64,000 nt of DNA from the NCBI GenBank assembly GCA_016711225.1, contig JADJTK010000032.1, positions 11,048-75,047 of the forward strand. The letters are read 5' to 3'. Under the pieces are notes generated by a model that saw only the letters and a program-made list of their open reading frames with translations, did no database searches and was not told where the DNA came from. This DNA comes from Opitutaceae bacterium (GTDB lineage Bacteria > Verrucomicrobiota > Verrucomicrobiia > Opitutales > Opitutaceae). Position 1 is the stretch's first letter. The number at the start of each line of letters is the position of its first letter. A program made the position numbers and the translations under genes. This document shows, piece by piece, positions 63,425 to 64,000 of the stretch.

Positions 63425-63705
63425 GCCGCCGCCGTTGCCACTTAGCCCTTGATACTTGGCCCTTCTCCGCCCGTCACCACTTCGGCCACTCCACTCCGGC
63501 CCGAGTCGGTCCTTGCATTCCAATGTCCGAGCGATCAGAGACTTCAGCAGCGCACGATGAGAGCCCTATCCAAGACCGGCCCGCTAAGCTTCCGATATCA
63601 CGCAACTTCGTTGCGTCATAATCTCTATCGGGAAACGAATGCGCATCCAGACACCATATAATAGAGAATACGGCACGTGGCTCCACGCATGCATGGCTCC
63701 GTATC

Positions 63706-64000
63706 ATGCATGAAATGGTCGATCCCGATGCCGTCACCGCGGTTCTCGGAGTCGCGCCGACCGATGTGCAACGCCGCGGCGAACCGGAAGAAAGGAAGCC
63801 CGGTTCCCGTTCGAAGGGAGGGTGGTTTCTGTCGACCATGGGTCTTGTCGACAGCAGGGATGCCCGGCATCACCTTGATTGGATCGTCGAGAAGATCGCA
63901 GGAAAGAAAGCGGCGTTTGAGCAGCTTCATGCGAGAGGATACATGGTCGACATTTGCGTCCGGTGGGATTCGCTCAGTGGACACGGCGGCCCAACGATTA
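63706..64000 (+). CDS. DUF4279-like protein, N-terminal part (runs off window)
   Basis: The fragment (98 residues) starts MHEMVDPDAVTAVLGVAPTD and continues KSKGGWFL-like SRSKGGWFLSTMGLVDSRDA, then LDWIVEKIAGKKAAFEQLHA and DICVRWDSLSGHGGP. This layout resembles DUF4279 proteins, a small-domain family of unknown role often found in accessory regions. The frame is open upstream of ATG 63706 back to a stop at 63619, and residues THAWLRI before the ATG look like family sequence. The real start may therefore be earlier or the gene slightly damaged. Codon use is less GC-rich than in the pectin locus. Confidence 0.6.
   Translation, partial: MHEMVDPDAVTAVLGVAPTDVQRRGEPEERKPGSRSKGGWFLSTMGLVDSRDARHHLDWIVEKIAGKKAAFEQLHARGYMVDICVRWDSLSGHGGPTI

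Larger units (their letters stand above)
62500..63705. other. 1.2 kb repeat field without genes
   Basis: It carries elements of families A, C, F, G and H, the dispersed repeat at 63092 and recurrent pyrimidine-rich phrases such as TTCTGCCTTCTGC. Apparent small reading frames come from the repeats and show no conserved domain. Bases 63525-63700 drop in GC content ahead of the last gene. Confidence 0.6.

Noticed and set aside
61600..63700. CRISPR array in the repeat-dense right end
   Set aside because: Repeats belong to several palindromic families with irregular spacing and no unique equal-length spacers; no cas genes are nearby.

Overview
This 64 kb window is high-GC bacterial DNA that most resembles Verrucomicrobiota, family Opitutaceae. 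The clues are a TonB-dependent receptor (TBDR) whose mature start carries a 'VVLSPFEVTA' type sequence, many secreted glycosidases, a C-terminal 'TYTLEWSADMAAGSWTAL' type domain on a beta-propeller protein, a LacI regulator, and intergenic DNA packed with short palindromes. The taxonomic call is inference from gene style. No rRNA, tRNA or CRISPR array was seen. Clear Shine-Dalgarno sites are scarce, so most starts were chosen from signal peptides and domain boundaries.

Layout. Bases 1-3413 (minus): polyamine-type ABC transporter genes in the order potC-potD-potB, followed by the first part of an aldehyde dehydrogenase that runs off the window. Bases 3606-9141: GH5 endoglucanase, a membrane-anchored coiled-coil protein, a large Asp-box beta-propeller enzyme and a small lipoprotein. 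Bases 9255-22474: NAD-dependent DNA ligase and RecQ helicase (both with a single-base frameshift), a secreted GH2 beta-galactosidase, a giant patatin-like membrane lipase and a TonB C-terminal-domain protein. Bases 22739-26298: Gfo/Idh/MocA oxidoreductase, homoserine dehydrogenase and an alpha/beta hydrolase.

Bases 26547-60509 form a pectin locus aimed at rhamnogalacturonan I (RG-I). It has side-chain enzymes (GH43, GH35, GH2, a second GH43), backbone enzymes (PL26 exolyase, PL11 lyase, GH105 unsaturated-uronyl hydrolase, GH28), deacetylases (SGNH/CE12-like, including a GH43-CE12-CE12 triple fusion), a carboxylesterase, a sugar isomerase/epimerase, L-rhamnose mutarotase, a sodium:solute symporter, a TBDR and a LacI regulator. 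Outer-membrane uptake would be by the TBDR (here split by an in-frame amber codon) and inner-membrane uptake by the symporter. No SusD-type gene is present. Bases 60510-64000 are mostly a repeat field with a decayed IS630-type element, an ORF6N-domain protein and the start of a DUF4279-like gene.

Two themes stand out. First, at least nine families of small palindromic repeats are scattered here. One is read in frame in five secreted enzymes, always as VAQAS(L/V)PA, and in four of them it lies exactly where signal peptidase should cut, so the repeat seems to supply the cleavage site. Another lies in frame inside ligA. Second, five otherwise well-preserved genes are broken by one-base frameshifts or a stop codon, several in G/C runs. 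This is either real decay or sequence error, and it needs read-level checking before these genes are called pseudogenes.
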